DNA of 64,000 nucleotides from positions 124,001-188,000 of the forward strand of contig JAWKWX010000002.1 in assembly GCA_041397305.1 (NCBI GenBank). The letters are read 5' to 3'. Source of the DNA: TMP-24 sp041397305. Its GTDB lineage: Bacteria > Pseudomonadota > Alphaproteobacteria > Rhodobacterales > Rhodobacteraceae. The notes beneath the pieces were generated by a model, which worked only from the letters and a program-made list of their open reading frames with translations, was not told the origin of the DNA and searched no databases. The stretch's first letter is position 1. Each line of letters begins with the position of its first letter. Below, one piece after another: positions 9,784-17,276 of the stretch. The position numbers and the translations under genes are program-made.

Positions 9784-11753
9784 CCGACCTGACGCAGGGT
9801 CCCGACCTTGGGGTCTGCTATTATCCCGAGCAATGGCCCGAGGCGAAATGGGCCGAGGATGCAGCGCGCATGGTGGGGCTCGGTCTCAAATGGGTGCGGA
9901 TCGCCGAATTCGCCTGGGCCAAGATCGAACCCCGGCCCGGTCATTTCGACTGGGCCTGGCTTGACCGCGCGGTCGAGACGCTGGGATCGGCGGGGCTGAA
10001 GGTCATCCTCTGCACCCCTACGGCCGCGCCGCCCAAATGGCTGGTGGACCTTTATCCCGAGATCCTGCCGGTGGCCGAGGACGGCACGGTCAGGAAGTTC
10101 GGCGCACGGCGGCACTATTGCTTTTCCTCGATCCGCTATCGGGAAGAGGCGGCGCGCATCACCGGCGAGATCGCCGGGCGCTATGGGAACAATCCCCATG
10201 TCCACGCGTGGCAGACCGACAATGAATATGGCGATCATGACACGATCCATTCCTACTCGCCCTCGGCCGAGCGCGCCTTCCGGCTGTGGCTCGAGGACCG
10301 CTACGGCACGATCGAGGCGCTGAACCAGGCCTGGGGCACCAGCTTCTGGTCGATGACCTATCAGGGCTTCGACCAGATCGAACTGCCCAACAATCTGGTC
10401 GAGGAGCCGAGCCCGACCCACCGGGTCGATTTCATGCGCTTTTCCTCCGATCAGGTGAAAAGCTTCAACCTGGCCCAGGTCGAGATCATCCGGGCCCTGT
10501 CGCCCGGCCGCCCGGTCACCCACAATTACATGAACCAGCATACCGCCTTCGACCATTTCGCGGTGGGCGAGGATCTCGATATCGCCTCATGGGACGTCTA
10601 TCCCCTGGGTGGCCTTGTCCATGGCCGCCTGAGCGAGGCGGAGAAGGCGCGCTACCTCAGGGTGGGCGACCCCGACCAGACGAGCTTCAACCATGATCTT
10701 TACCGTGCCGTGGGCCGGGGGCGGATGTGGGTGATGGAACAGCAGCCCGGCCCGGTGAACTGGGCCACGAACAATCAGGCGCCCGCCGACGGGATGGTGC
10801 GGCTCTGGACCTGGCTTGCCTATGCCCATGGCTGCGAGATGGTCAGCTATTTCCGCTGGCGGCAGGCGCCCTTCGCGCAGGAACAGTTCCATGCGGCGCT
10901 TCTTCACCCCGACAGCAGCCCCGATCAGGCCTTTCACGAGATCGCCCAGGTCGTGGCAGAGGCCGCCGCCCTGCCACCCTGTGGCCCGCGCGTGCAGGCG
11001 CCGGTCGCCTTTGTCTTCGACTATCCGTCGCGCTGGGGGGCCGAGACGCTGCCGCAGGGCCAGAATTACCGCGCGGCGCATGTTGCGCTCGACTGGTATG
11101 CGGCGCTGAGGCGGCTTGGCGTCGATGTGGACGTGATCGGCCAGCATTCGGACCTGACCGGCTACCAGCTGATCGTCGCGCCGGACCTGATGATCCCCGA
11201 TCCTGCCTTCATCGACCGGATCGCAGGTTCGGGCGCCAGGGTGCTGTTCGGACCGCGTTCGGGCTCGAAAACCGAAGCGATGCAGACGCCCGCGAACCTT
11301 GCGCCGGGATGTCTGGCGCGGCTCATCGACATGCGGGTCACGCGTGTCGAGAGCCTGCCCGACTATCACCGCGAAGAGCTGCAGATCGGCAATCGCCGTC
11401 TGGCCGCGCGGCGCTGGCGCGAGACGATCGAGACGCGCGAAAAAGTGGTGGCGACTTTCTCGGGCGACTATCGCGACGGCGCGCCGGCGCTGATCGGCAA
11501 TGACCGTGCGCGCTATCTGGCCACCCTGCCCGCCCCCGAGGCGCTGCGCGAGATCGTGGCCGATGTGCTTGACTGGGCGGGCGTCCCCCATATGCCCGAT
11601 CTGGGCGACTTGCGCCTGACGCGGCGCGGTGGATTGACCTTCGCCTTCAACTACGGGCCGGATGCGGCGGAATTGCCCGCACCACCGGAGGCACAGTTGC
11701 TGATCGGCAAACGCCTTTTGCCCGCGGCCGGGGTGGCTGTCTGGAAAGAGTGA
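9780..11753 (+). CDS. Beta-galactosidase, glycoside hydrolase family 42
   Basis: Cytoplasmic GH42 enzyme of 657 aa, the normal length. The TIM barrel begins with GVCYYPEQWPEAKW. The acid/base glutamate is E149 in WQTDNEYGDHDT, and the nucleophile is E320 in WVMEQQPGPVNW. An A4-like middle domain and a C-terminal beta domain ending in LLPAAGVAVWKE follow. Family members release beta-linked galactose from small glycosides rather than lactose specifically. It is translationally coupled (ATGA) to the kinase-lyase fusion, so its product is probably that protein's substrate. It ends 6 bp before the convergent TetR gene. Confidence 0.93.
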   Translation: MTDLTQGPDLGVCYYPEQWPEAKWAEDAARMVGLGLKWVRIAEFAWAKIEPRPGHFDWAWLDRAVETLGSAGLKVILCTPTAAPPKWLVDLYPEILPVAEDGTVRKFGARRHYCFSSIRYREEAARITGEIAGRYGNNPHVHAWQTDNEYGDHDTIHSYSPSAERAFRLWLEDRYGTIEALNQAWGTSFWSMTYQGFDQIELPNNLVEEPSPTHRVDFMRFSSDQVKSFNLAQVEIIRALSPGRPVTHNYMNQHTAFDHFAVGEDLDIASWDVYPLGGLVHGRLSEAEKARYLRVGDPDQTSFNHDLYRAVGRGRMWVMEQQPGPVNWATNNQAPADGMVRLWTWLAYAHGCEMVSYFRWRQAPFAQEQFHAALLHPDSSPDQAFHEIAQVVAEAAALPPCGPRVQAPVAFVFDYPSRWGAETLPQGQNYRAAHVALDWYAALRRLGVDVDVIGQHSDLTGYQLIVAPDLMIPDPAFIDRIAGSGARVLFGPRSGSKTEAMQTPANLAPGCLARLIDMRVTRVESLPDYHREELQIGNRRLAARRWRETIETREKVVATFSGDYRDGAPALIGNDRARYLATLPAPEALREIVADVLDWAGVPHMPDLGDLRLTRRGGLTFAFNYGPDAAELPAPPEAQLLIGKRLLPAAGVAVWKE

Positions 11754-11759
11754 CCCCGG

Positions 11760-12341
11760 TCAGGATTGCGGCGGCGCGGCCGCGCGCAGCAGCGCCCCAG
11801 CCGCCTCGCCCGCCGCCAGCATATAGGCCGGATCGCGGTGCAGGAGCACAAGCGCGAAGGCCCCGTCGAGAAGCAGCATCACCTGTCGGGCCAGGTCATC
11901 CGCTGCTGAGTGCCCGGAGGCGGCGAACACCTCCGACAGCCAGGCCTCTACCCGCTTCTTATGGGTACGCGCCACCGCAATGGCCGGGTGGCCGGGCATG
12001 TTGGCAAGCTCTGCCGCGGTCCGCAGGAAGCCGCAGCCGTTCCATTTGCGGTTCTTCGCCGCCTTCGCAAGCTGGGAAAAAAGGACGCGGACGCCCTCCT
12101 CGGCATCGCCCCCGGCCCGGTGAAACCAGGTCTGGAACAGCTTCAGGTTCGGTTGGTCTCGCTCGGTCAGATAGGCGGCGACTAGCTGGTCCTTGCTGTC
12201 GAAATGATAGTACAGCGTGCGCTTCGTCACCCCGGCGCGGTCGGCAATCGCATCGACGCTGACCGCGCGGATGCCCTCGCCGTAAAAGAGGTCGGCCGCG
12301 GCAGAGATGATGCGGCTTCTGGTGTCGGGTGGGTCGTCCAT
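11760..12341 (-). CDS. TetR/AcrR-family regulator
   Basis: Repressor-type regulator of 193 aa. The N-terminal HTH spans about residues 8-55 (SRIISAAADLFYGEGIRAVS, then TKRTLYYHFDSKDQLVAAYL). The C-terminal ligand domain is unassigned. It is divergent from the enoyl-CoA hydratase gene, and a 20-bp inverted repeat sits in the 84-bp gap, so it probably represses that gene and itself. It is transcribed towards the GH42 gene with almost no space for a terminator. Confidence 0.92.
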   Translation of the reverse strand: MDDPPDTRSRIISAAADLFYGEGIRAVSVDAIADRAGVTKRTLYYHFDSKDQLVAAYLTERDQPNLKLFQTWFHRAGGDAEEGVRVLFSQLAKAAKNRKWNGCGFLRTAAELANMPGHPAIAVARTHKKRVEAWLSEVFAASGHSAADDLARQVMLLLDGAFALVLLHRDPAYMLAAGEAAGALLRAAAPPQS

Positions 12342-12351
12342 GGCCGCAATG

Positions 12352-12371
12352 TATACCGTCTAGTGAGTATA
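12352..12371. promoter_or_regulatory. Candidate TetR operator
   Basis: TATAC and GTATA arms flank a central CTAG, all on one symmetry axis (between 12361 and 12362), in the gap between the divergent TetR and enoyl-CoA hydratase genes. Position and symmetry fit autoregulation and control of the neighbour. Binding is inferred. Confidence 0.55.
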
Positions 12372-12425
12372 AACAATTCCTTCCCTGCAGCAGGCTTGGC
12401 GCATGAACAACCGAAAGGATGCGCC

Positions 12426-13214
12426 ATGTGGACCCATATCCTCGTCTCCGAACAGGACCGGATCGCGACGATCACGCTCAACCGGCCCGAAAAGCTGAAT
12501 GCGCTGAGCTACGCGCTGATCGACGAGCTGCTCGCCGCGCTCGACCGGATCGAGACCGGGCCTTCGGTCGGCGCCGTGATCCTGACCGGGACGGGCCGTG
12601 CCTTTTCGGCCGGCGGCGATATTCCCGAATTCGCGCGGAGCGTCCGACGCGGAACGGACGCCGCGCTGCAGGAGTTCGTCGCGCGCGGCCAGAGGCTGAC
12701 GGCCCGGATCGAGGCCTTCGCCAAACCGATCATCGTCGCGGTGAACGGGTTGGCCTATGGCGGCGGCTGCGAAATCACCGAGGCGGCCCCCCTGTCCATA
12801 GCCGCCGCGTCGGCCGTGTTTGCTAAGCCCGAGATAAGGCTCGGCATGCCGCCGACCTTCGGCGGCACCCAGCGCCTGCCGCGCCTTGCAGGCCGCAAGC
12901 GGGCGATGGAGCTTCTTTTGACGGGCGAGCCCTTCAGCGCCGACCGGGCACTGGAGCTTGGACTGGTGAATGCCGTCGTGCCGGACGAGACCCTATTGGC
13001 GGCGGCAGAAGACCTCGCCCGCCGGATCCTGCGCCATTCCCCCCTGGCCATTGCCACCGTGATGACCGCCATCACCCGCGGCCTGAACCAGCCGATCGCG
13101 GAGGGCCTGCAAGTGGAAGCCATGCAGTTCGCCCGCATGGTGCCGACCGAGGACCTGCCCGAAGGCCTGATGGCCTGGGAAGAACGCCGTCCCGCCGACT
13201 GGCGCGGACGATAG
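12426..13214 (+). CDS. Enoyl-CoA hydratase/isomerase family protein
   Basis: Crotonase-fold enzyme of 262 aa. Both catalytic glutamates of true hydratases are present: E116 in GGGCEITEA and E136 in KPEIRLGMPPTFGGTQRL. The oxyanion-hole stretches SAGGDIPEF and NGLAYGGGC are also visible. The start at 12426 has GAAAGG 7 nt upstream; longer frames have none. It would hydrate an enoyl-CoA. Crotonyl-CoA made by the nearby glutaryl-CoA dehydrogenase is an attractive substrate, but this gene has its own TetR-controlled promoter, so another acyl-CoA is possible. Confidence 0.88.
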   Translation: MWTHILVSEQDRIATITLNRPEKLNALSYALIDELLAALDRIETGPSVGAVILTGTGRAFSAGGDIPEFARSVRRGTDAALQEFVARGQRLTARIEAFAKPIIVAVNGLAYGGGCEITEAAPLSIAAASAVFAKPEIRLGMPPTFGGTQRLPRLAGRKRAMELLLTGEPFSADRALELGLVNAVVPDETLLAAAEDLARRILRHSPLAIATVMTAITRGLNQPIAEGLQVEAMQFARMVPTEDLPEGLMAWEERRPADWRGR

Positions 13215-13225
13215 CGGAAACGAAA

Positions 13226-13252
13226 GGGCCGGGGCGCGCACCGCCCCGGCCC
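13226..13252 (-). terminator. Hairpin between convergent genes; terminator of saccharopine dehydrogenase gene
   Basis: A perfect 11-bp stem (13226-13236 with 13242-13252, loop CGCAC) lies between the convergent hydratase and dehydrogenase genes. Read on the minus strand the stem is followed by TTTCGTTT, so it best serves the minus-strand transcript. Confidence 0.6.
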
Positions 13253-13281
13253 GAACTGGCGTGAGAAAACCGGCTGGCCGG

Positions 13282-14361
13282 TCACGCGTGGCGGCTGCGG
13301 TGGCCGATGTTGTAGTAATTGCCGGTCCGGGTCTTGAGATAGGGCTCCAGCGGGATCTCTTCCTGCTTGAGGAAGCCCTTCTGCGGCAGCTGCCCCTCGC
13401 GCACCATCTCGATCACCGCGACGACCGAGGCCGAGGTCGTCCAGGCGATCGCGGTGCGGTGTTTGGCGCCGATCTCGATCGGGTAATAGGACCGCACGAA
13501 CTCCTTGCGGCGAAGCTGGCCGTTCTGCCAGCCTTCGGCGGCGACATGGACATAGACCACGTCTTCGTCCACGGGGGGTTTGGCGTTCGTCAGGATGCGT
13601 CCCGCCTCGGCCCGGTTCTCGCGCATCAGCAGCTCGTGGAAGAAGAAGTTCATGAGCTTGACATGGCCGGGATAGCGCATGGTCTTGTAGTCGAGATTCT
13701 CGATCCGGTCGGCGTAGGTTTCGCACATGGTGCCGAGGCCGCCAGAGGTCGTGAAGGCCTCAAGCTGCATGCCGTCGATATAGATGGTTTCCAGCCATTC
13801 CATCGCGGAGACACTCTTCAGCACGCCTTCCTCGATCACCTCGCAATCATTGAGATATTCGTTCACCACGCCCTCGGGCGACCAGTTGAAGGCGTAACCC
13901 AGAAGGCCCGTCGGGTTCTGCGGCAGGGCGCCGACACGGAGGCGGATCGAGCGTACCTTGTCGAACTGCTCGGCCAGATGGGCGCCGACGATGCCGACGA
14001 AGCCCGGCGCAAGGCCGCATTGCGGGGCCATGATGCCCTTGGAGGTTTTCGCCAGTTCGCGGATGTGCTTGGTCGTCGGCACATCCTCGGTCAGGTCGAA
14101 ATAGTGGAGCCCGAGCGCGTGGGCCACGGTCGAGACGCCGATATTGAGATGATAGGGCAGGCAGGAGAGGATCGCCTCCTGCCCGGCCAGCACTTGGCTG
14201 AGCCCGGCCGTGTCGTTGAGATCGGCGGTGCGCGTCGCGAAGGGCGCATCGACCTTGCGCGCGTCGATGCCGGTGACGTCGAAGCCAGCCTCGGCGAGAA
14301 GTTCCGCCGCCAGATGACCGACCTTGCCGAGGCCGAGGACGGCCACTTTCCTGAATGACAT
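13282..14361 (-). CDS. Saccharopine dehydrogenase-like (NAD(P)-binding) protein
   Basis: Soluble oxidoreductase of 359 aa with an N-terminal Rossmann fold (VAVLGLGKVGHLAAELL) and a saccharopine dehydrogenase C-terminal domain. The family splits saccharopine into glutamate and 2-aminoadipate 6-semialdehyde. The start at 14361 has an AAGGAAAG Shine-Dalgarno. The neighbouring minus-strand gene encodes the dehydrogenase for that semialdehyde, which strongly supports a role in lysine catabolism. No lysine-ketoglutarate reductase is in the window, so the first step must be encoded elsewhere, or this protein works on a different imine. It is separated from the upstream genes by a terminator and 369 bp, so it has its own promoter. 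Confidence 0.82.
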   Translation of the reverse strand: MSFRKVAVLGLGKVGHLAAELLAEAGFDVTGIDARKVDAPFATRTADLNDTAGLSQVLAGQEAILSCLPYHLNIGVSTVAHALGLHYFDLTEDVPTTKHIRELAKTSKGIMAPQCGLAPGFVGIVGAHLAEQFDKVRSIRLRVGALPQNPTGLLGYAFNWSPEGVVNEYLNDCEVIEEGVLKSVSAMEWLETIYIDGMQLEAFTTSGGLGTMCETYADRIENLDYKTMRYPGHVKLMNFFFHELLMRENRAEAGRILTNAKPPVDEDVVYVHVAAEGWQNGQLRRKEFVRSYYPIEIGAKHRTAIAWTTSASVVAVIEMVREGQLPQKGFLKQEEIPLEPYLKTRTGNYYNIGHRSRHA

Positions 14362-14543
14362 GTTCTTTCCTTTTCTTTCTTGCGGCCCCTGGGCCTTGCG
14401 CAGGCGCGAGTCCGGCTTGCCGACAATCTGCCGCACGGGGCTGGCGGATTCTTCCGGCACATCGTCAGAAATGACGAAGAAAGCATGAATTATGTCAGGT
14501 CAATCGGCGGATTGGCGGGTGACGCGGAGGCGTTTCGCCACTG

Positions 14544-14573
14544 AAAAAGCCGGAGCCCCGTGGGCTCCGGCTT
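14544..14573 (-). terminator. Intrinsic terminator after aldehyde dehydrogenase gene
   Basis: A 12-bp perfect stem (14547-14558 with 14562-14573, 3-nt loop) is followed on the minus strand by TTTTT. On the plus strand only a weaker, more distant T run follows. It ends the lysine operon transcript before the saccharopine dehydrogenase gene. Confidence 0.75.
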
Positions 14574-14609
14574 ACGGTTTTTGTCCGGGCCGCGCCCGGC
14601 GACCCGCCC

Positions 14610-14726
14610 GGGGGAGGGGCCGCCTCCCCCCCGCCCCGCGCGACGCGCGCGGGTGTTCTTCGTGGCCAACGTCAACCGGACCTTGGCCCTTCCCTCATCA
14701 CCCCTCCGGGATATTTGCAAACGAAG
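14610..14726 (+). repeat. Dispersed hairpin + TATTTG-core repeat, copy 1
   Basis: A GGGGGAGG/CCTCCCCC hairpin at 14610-14630 and, 68 nt on, the core CACCCCTCCGGGATATTTG at 14699-14717 continuing to AAACGAAG. The core matches two other sites in this window (near 55161 and 58081). This copy is the least compact. Confidence 0.5.
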
Positions 14727-14730
14727 GGGA

Positions 14731-16230
14731 TCAGATGTCGAACTGCACACCCTGGGCAAGCGGCAGCTTGGACGAATAGTTGAGCGTGTTGGTCTGGCGG
14801 CGCATGTAGCCCTTCCAGGCGTCCGACCCGCTTTCACGCCCGCCGCCGGTTTCCTTCTCGCCGCCGAAGGCGCCGCCGATCTCGGCGCCCGAAGGGCCGA
14901 TGTTCACATTGGCGATCCCGCAGTCGGAGCCGGAGGCGGAGAGGAAGGTTTCGGCCTCGCGCATGTTGAGCGTGAAGATGCAGGAGGAAAGGCCCTGCGG
15001 CACGTCGTTTTGCAGCGCGATCGCCTCTTCGAGCGTGTCATAGCCCAGAACGTAGAGAATCGGGGCGAAGGTTTCCTCGCGCACGGTTTCGGTCTGCGCA
15101 GGCATCTCGACGATGGCCGGGCTGACATAGGCGCCACCGGGAACACCCTGCGTCACGGCCTGGCCGCCGTGAACCTTGCCGCCTTCGGCGCGGGCGCGGT
15201 CGAGCATCTTCAGCATCCTGTCGCGGGCGCCCGTGTCGATGAGCGGGCCGATAAGTTTGCCCGCTTCGCGCGGGTCGCCGATCGGGAGCGATGCATAGGC
15301 TTTCGCGAGTTTCGCGACGAGGTCGTCCTTGATCGAATTATGGGCGATCAGGCGGCGAAGCGAGGTGCAGCGCTGGCCGGCGGTGCCGACGGCGGAAAAG
15401 ACGATGGCGCGGACGGCCATGTCCATGTCGGCCGAGGGCGCCACGATCATCGCATTGTTGCCGCCGAGTTCCAGGATCGGTCGGCCCCAGCGGGCCGAGA
15501 CGCGCGGGCCGACAATGCCGCCCATGCGGGTCGAGCCGGTCGCCGAGACGATGGGGACATCCTTGGAATTCACCAGCGCCTCGCCGATCGCGGGGCCGCC
15601 GATCACCAGCTGGCACAGGCCCTCGGGCGCATCGTCGCCGAAACGCTTCAGCGCGCGTTCCATGATCTTTTGCGTGGCGATCGCGGTGAGCGGGGTCTTT
15701 TCCGAGGGTTTCCAGATGACCGGGTCGCCGCAGACGAGCGCGAGCGCGGCGTTCCAGGACCAGACGGCCACGGGGAAGTTGAAGGCGGAGATGATGGCGC
15801 AAGGCCCGAGCGGGTGCCAGGTTTCCATCATCCGGTGGCCGGGGCGTTCGGAGGCGATGGTGAGGCCGTAGATTTGGCGCGAAAGGCCGACGGCGAAATC
15901 GCAGATGTCGATCATCTCCTGCACTTCGCCCAGGCCTTCCGAGGTGATCTTGCCAACTTCCAGCGTCACGAGGGCGCCGAGTTCGGCCTTGGCGGCGCGA
16001 AGCTCCTCGCCCAGAAGGCGGACAAGCTCGCCGCGGCGGGGGGCGGGGATGTCGCGCCATTTCCGGAAGGCGGCCTGCGATCTGGCGATGATGGCAGCCA
16101 TGTCGGCAGGGTTCGTCTCGTGCACACGCGCGATCTCGACCCCGTCGATGGGCGAGCGGACGGCGAGCGTGCCGCCGGTCAGTTCGGCTTGCGTGAGGCC
16201 CGCGGCCTTGAGGATCTGATCGTGGGTCAT
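14731..16230 (-). CDS. L-aminoadipate-semialdehyde dehydrogenase (ALDH7-like)
   Basis: NAD(P)-dependent aldehyde dehydrogenase of 499 aa, closest in feel to ALDH7/antiquitin and bacterial AmaB/Pcd. Visible motifs are the cofactor site SAFNFPVAVWSWNAA, the catalytic Glu region LELGGNNAMI, and the nucleophile in GTAGQRCTSLRRL. The antiquitin-type substrate loop GGAFGGEKETGGGRESGSD is also present. It would oxidise 2-aminoadipate 6-semialdehyde to 2-aminoadipate. It lies 11 bp after the acyltransferase gene in an operon with a glutaryl-CoA dehydrogenase, which makes lysine or hydroxylysine catabolism the best assignment. Confidence 0.87.
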   Translation of the reverse strand: MTHDQILKAAGLTQAELTGGTLAVRSPIDGVEIARVHETNPADMAAIIARSQAAFRKWRDIPAPRRGELVRLLGEELRAAKAELGALVTLEVGKITSEGLGEVQEMIDICDFAVGLSRQIYGLTIASERPGHRMMETWHPLGPCAIISAFNFPVAVWSWNAALALVCGDPVIWKPSEKTPLTAIATQKIMERALKRFGDDAPEGLCQLVIGGPAIGEALVNSKDVPIVSATGSTRMGGIVGPRVSARWGRPILELGGNNAMIVAPSADMDMAVRAIVFSAVGTAGQRCTSLRRLIAHNSIKDDLVAKLAKAYASLPIGDPREAGKLIGPLIDTGARDRMLKMLDRARAEGGKVHGGQAVTQGVPGGAYVSPAIVEMPAQTETVREETFAPILYVLGYDTLEEAIALQNDVPQGLSSCIFTLNMREAETFLSASGSDCGIANVNIGPSGAEIGGAFGGEKETGGGRESGSDAWKGYMRRQTNTLNYSSKLPLAQGVQFDI

Positions 16231-16241
16231 GTCTGTCTCCC

Positions 16242-17276
16242 TTAAAGGACGGTGGCGCGCTGCCCTTCCATGCCCATCGAGGCAAGGAGCGGCGCGGAGT
16301 GTTGCAGCGACTGGAAGTCGGTCTTGGATCCCATGTTACGCCAGTTCGCGAGGATCAGCGACTGGGCAACGGCGCCCCCCAATGTGGTGCCGGGACCGGT
16401 GATGATGAAGAGGTCGGGGGCGAATTCGCGGGCGGCCACGCGGATCGCATGGGTGAAGTCGTAGGATTCGGTCACCTGATGGCCGAGGGTATAGTCCCAG
16501 AGCCTTGTCGTATCGGTCGCGCCCGGCCACCAGATGGTGCCGCGTCCGTCGACCATCGGCAGCGTCGGCTGACCGAAGAGCGCGGGCGACAAGCGCGCGC
16601 GGCCCTTCTCGGCGACGGGGGCCTGAAGGGCGGAGTGAAAGGCCGCGTGGTTTTGCAGCCGCATCGGAAAGCGGCCCTGTACGGGCGGAACCGAGGCCTC
16701 GAAGGCATTGAGCCCCTCGTCATTGCCGGCAAGCACCAGCATGCCGCCGAGGTCGATCGAGAGGGTGAGCGCATGCCCGGGGCGCGCGCCGATCTCGGCC
16801 ACAAGCGCCAGGAGGCCTGCCTTTTGCGCGGGGTCGTTCTGCCAGTCCTCGCCCACGAACGGGTAAAGCGTCTGACCGCCGATCAGCGCCTCCTGCATCA
16901 AGGTGCCCATGGTGTTGACCACCTCGAAGCCCGCTTCGGGGGCAAGCGCGCCGCCGCAGGCGAGGGTCGAATACCAGCCCATGGAATTGCCGGTGACGGC
17001 GACCACGTCGATCTTGTCGCGGTTGATCGAGAGGAAATCGCCGTAGGTGGCGGCGAAGATCAGGCCGGAGGCATTGTCGCCGCGCGTGTGCTTGGCGACG
17101 GAATAGCTGGCGGCGCTGTCAAGCGCGCTCAGCGTCTCTTGCCCAAGCGAGGAGCGCGCCTCATCGAAGCGCGCGAGGAGCGCCCGGTCGGGGAAGAAGC
17201 GGCTGAGATAGCCGAGTTCGGTTTTCGTATAGGTGCCCCGGCCGGGGCAGATGACGACGGCGGTCTTGCGGGTCAT
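16242..17276 (-). CDS. FabD-like acyltransferase, non-malonyl type
   Basis: A 344-aa protein with the malonyl/acyl transferase fold. The nucleophile is S98 in TGNSMGWYS and the catalytic His is H214 in AAFHSAL, so the Ser-His pair is intact. Two family hallmarks differ. The PGQG oxyanion loop reads PGRG (R13). The Arg that binds the malonyl carboxylate (R117 in E. coli FabD, 25 residues after the Ser) is M123, also 25 residues after the Ser. Malonyl specificity is therefore unlikely. The start overlaps the stop of the fused E1 gene (ATGA), which argues for joint action. Proposed role: moving an acyl group made by the E1 enzyme; the acceptor is unknown. Confidence 0.75.
   Translation of the reverse strand: MTRKTAVVICPGRGTYTKTELGYLSRFFPDRALLARFDEARSSLGQETLSALDSAASYSVAKHTRGDNASGLIFAATYGDFLSINRDKIDVVAVTGNSMGWYSTLACGGALAPEAGFEVVNTMGTLMQEALIGGQTLYPFVGEDWQNDPAQKAGLLALVAEIGARPGHALTLSIDLGGMLVLAGNDEGLNAFEASVPPVQGRFPMRLQNHAAFHSALQAPVAEKGRARLSPALFGQPTLPMVDGRGTIWWPGATDTTRLWDYTLGHQVTESYDFTHAIRVAAREFAPDLFIITGPGTTLGGAVAQSLILANWRNMGSKTDFQSLQHSAPLLASMGMEGQRATVL

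Larger units (their letters stand above)
14362..14730. other. 369-bp intergenic region with terminator and repeat
   Basis: No gene seen. It holds, from left to right, the leader of the saccharopine dehydrogenase gene, an intrinsic terminator (14544-14573), a GC-rich hairpin (14610-14630) and a TATTTG-type repeat core (14699-14726). Confidence 0.6.

Noticed and set aside
14560..16245. Open frame antisense to the aldehyde dehydrogenase
   Set aside because: It would run through a terminator hairpin and shows no domain, while the minus strand has a full ALDH active site.
16242..17276. Housekeeping malonyl-CoA:ACP transacylase (fabD)
   Set aside because: The malonate-binding Arg is Met and the Gln of PGQG is Arg; gene context is lysine catabolism, not fatty acid synthesis.
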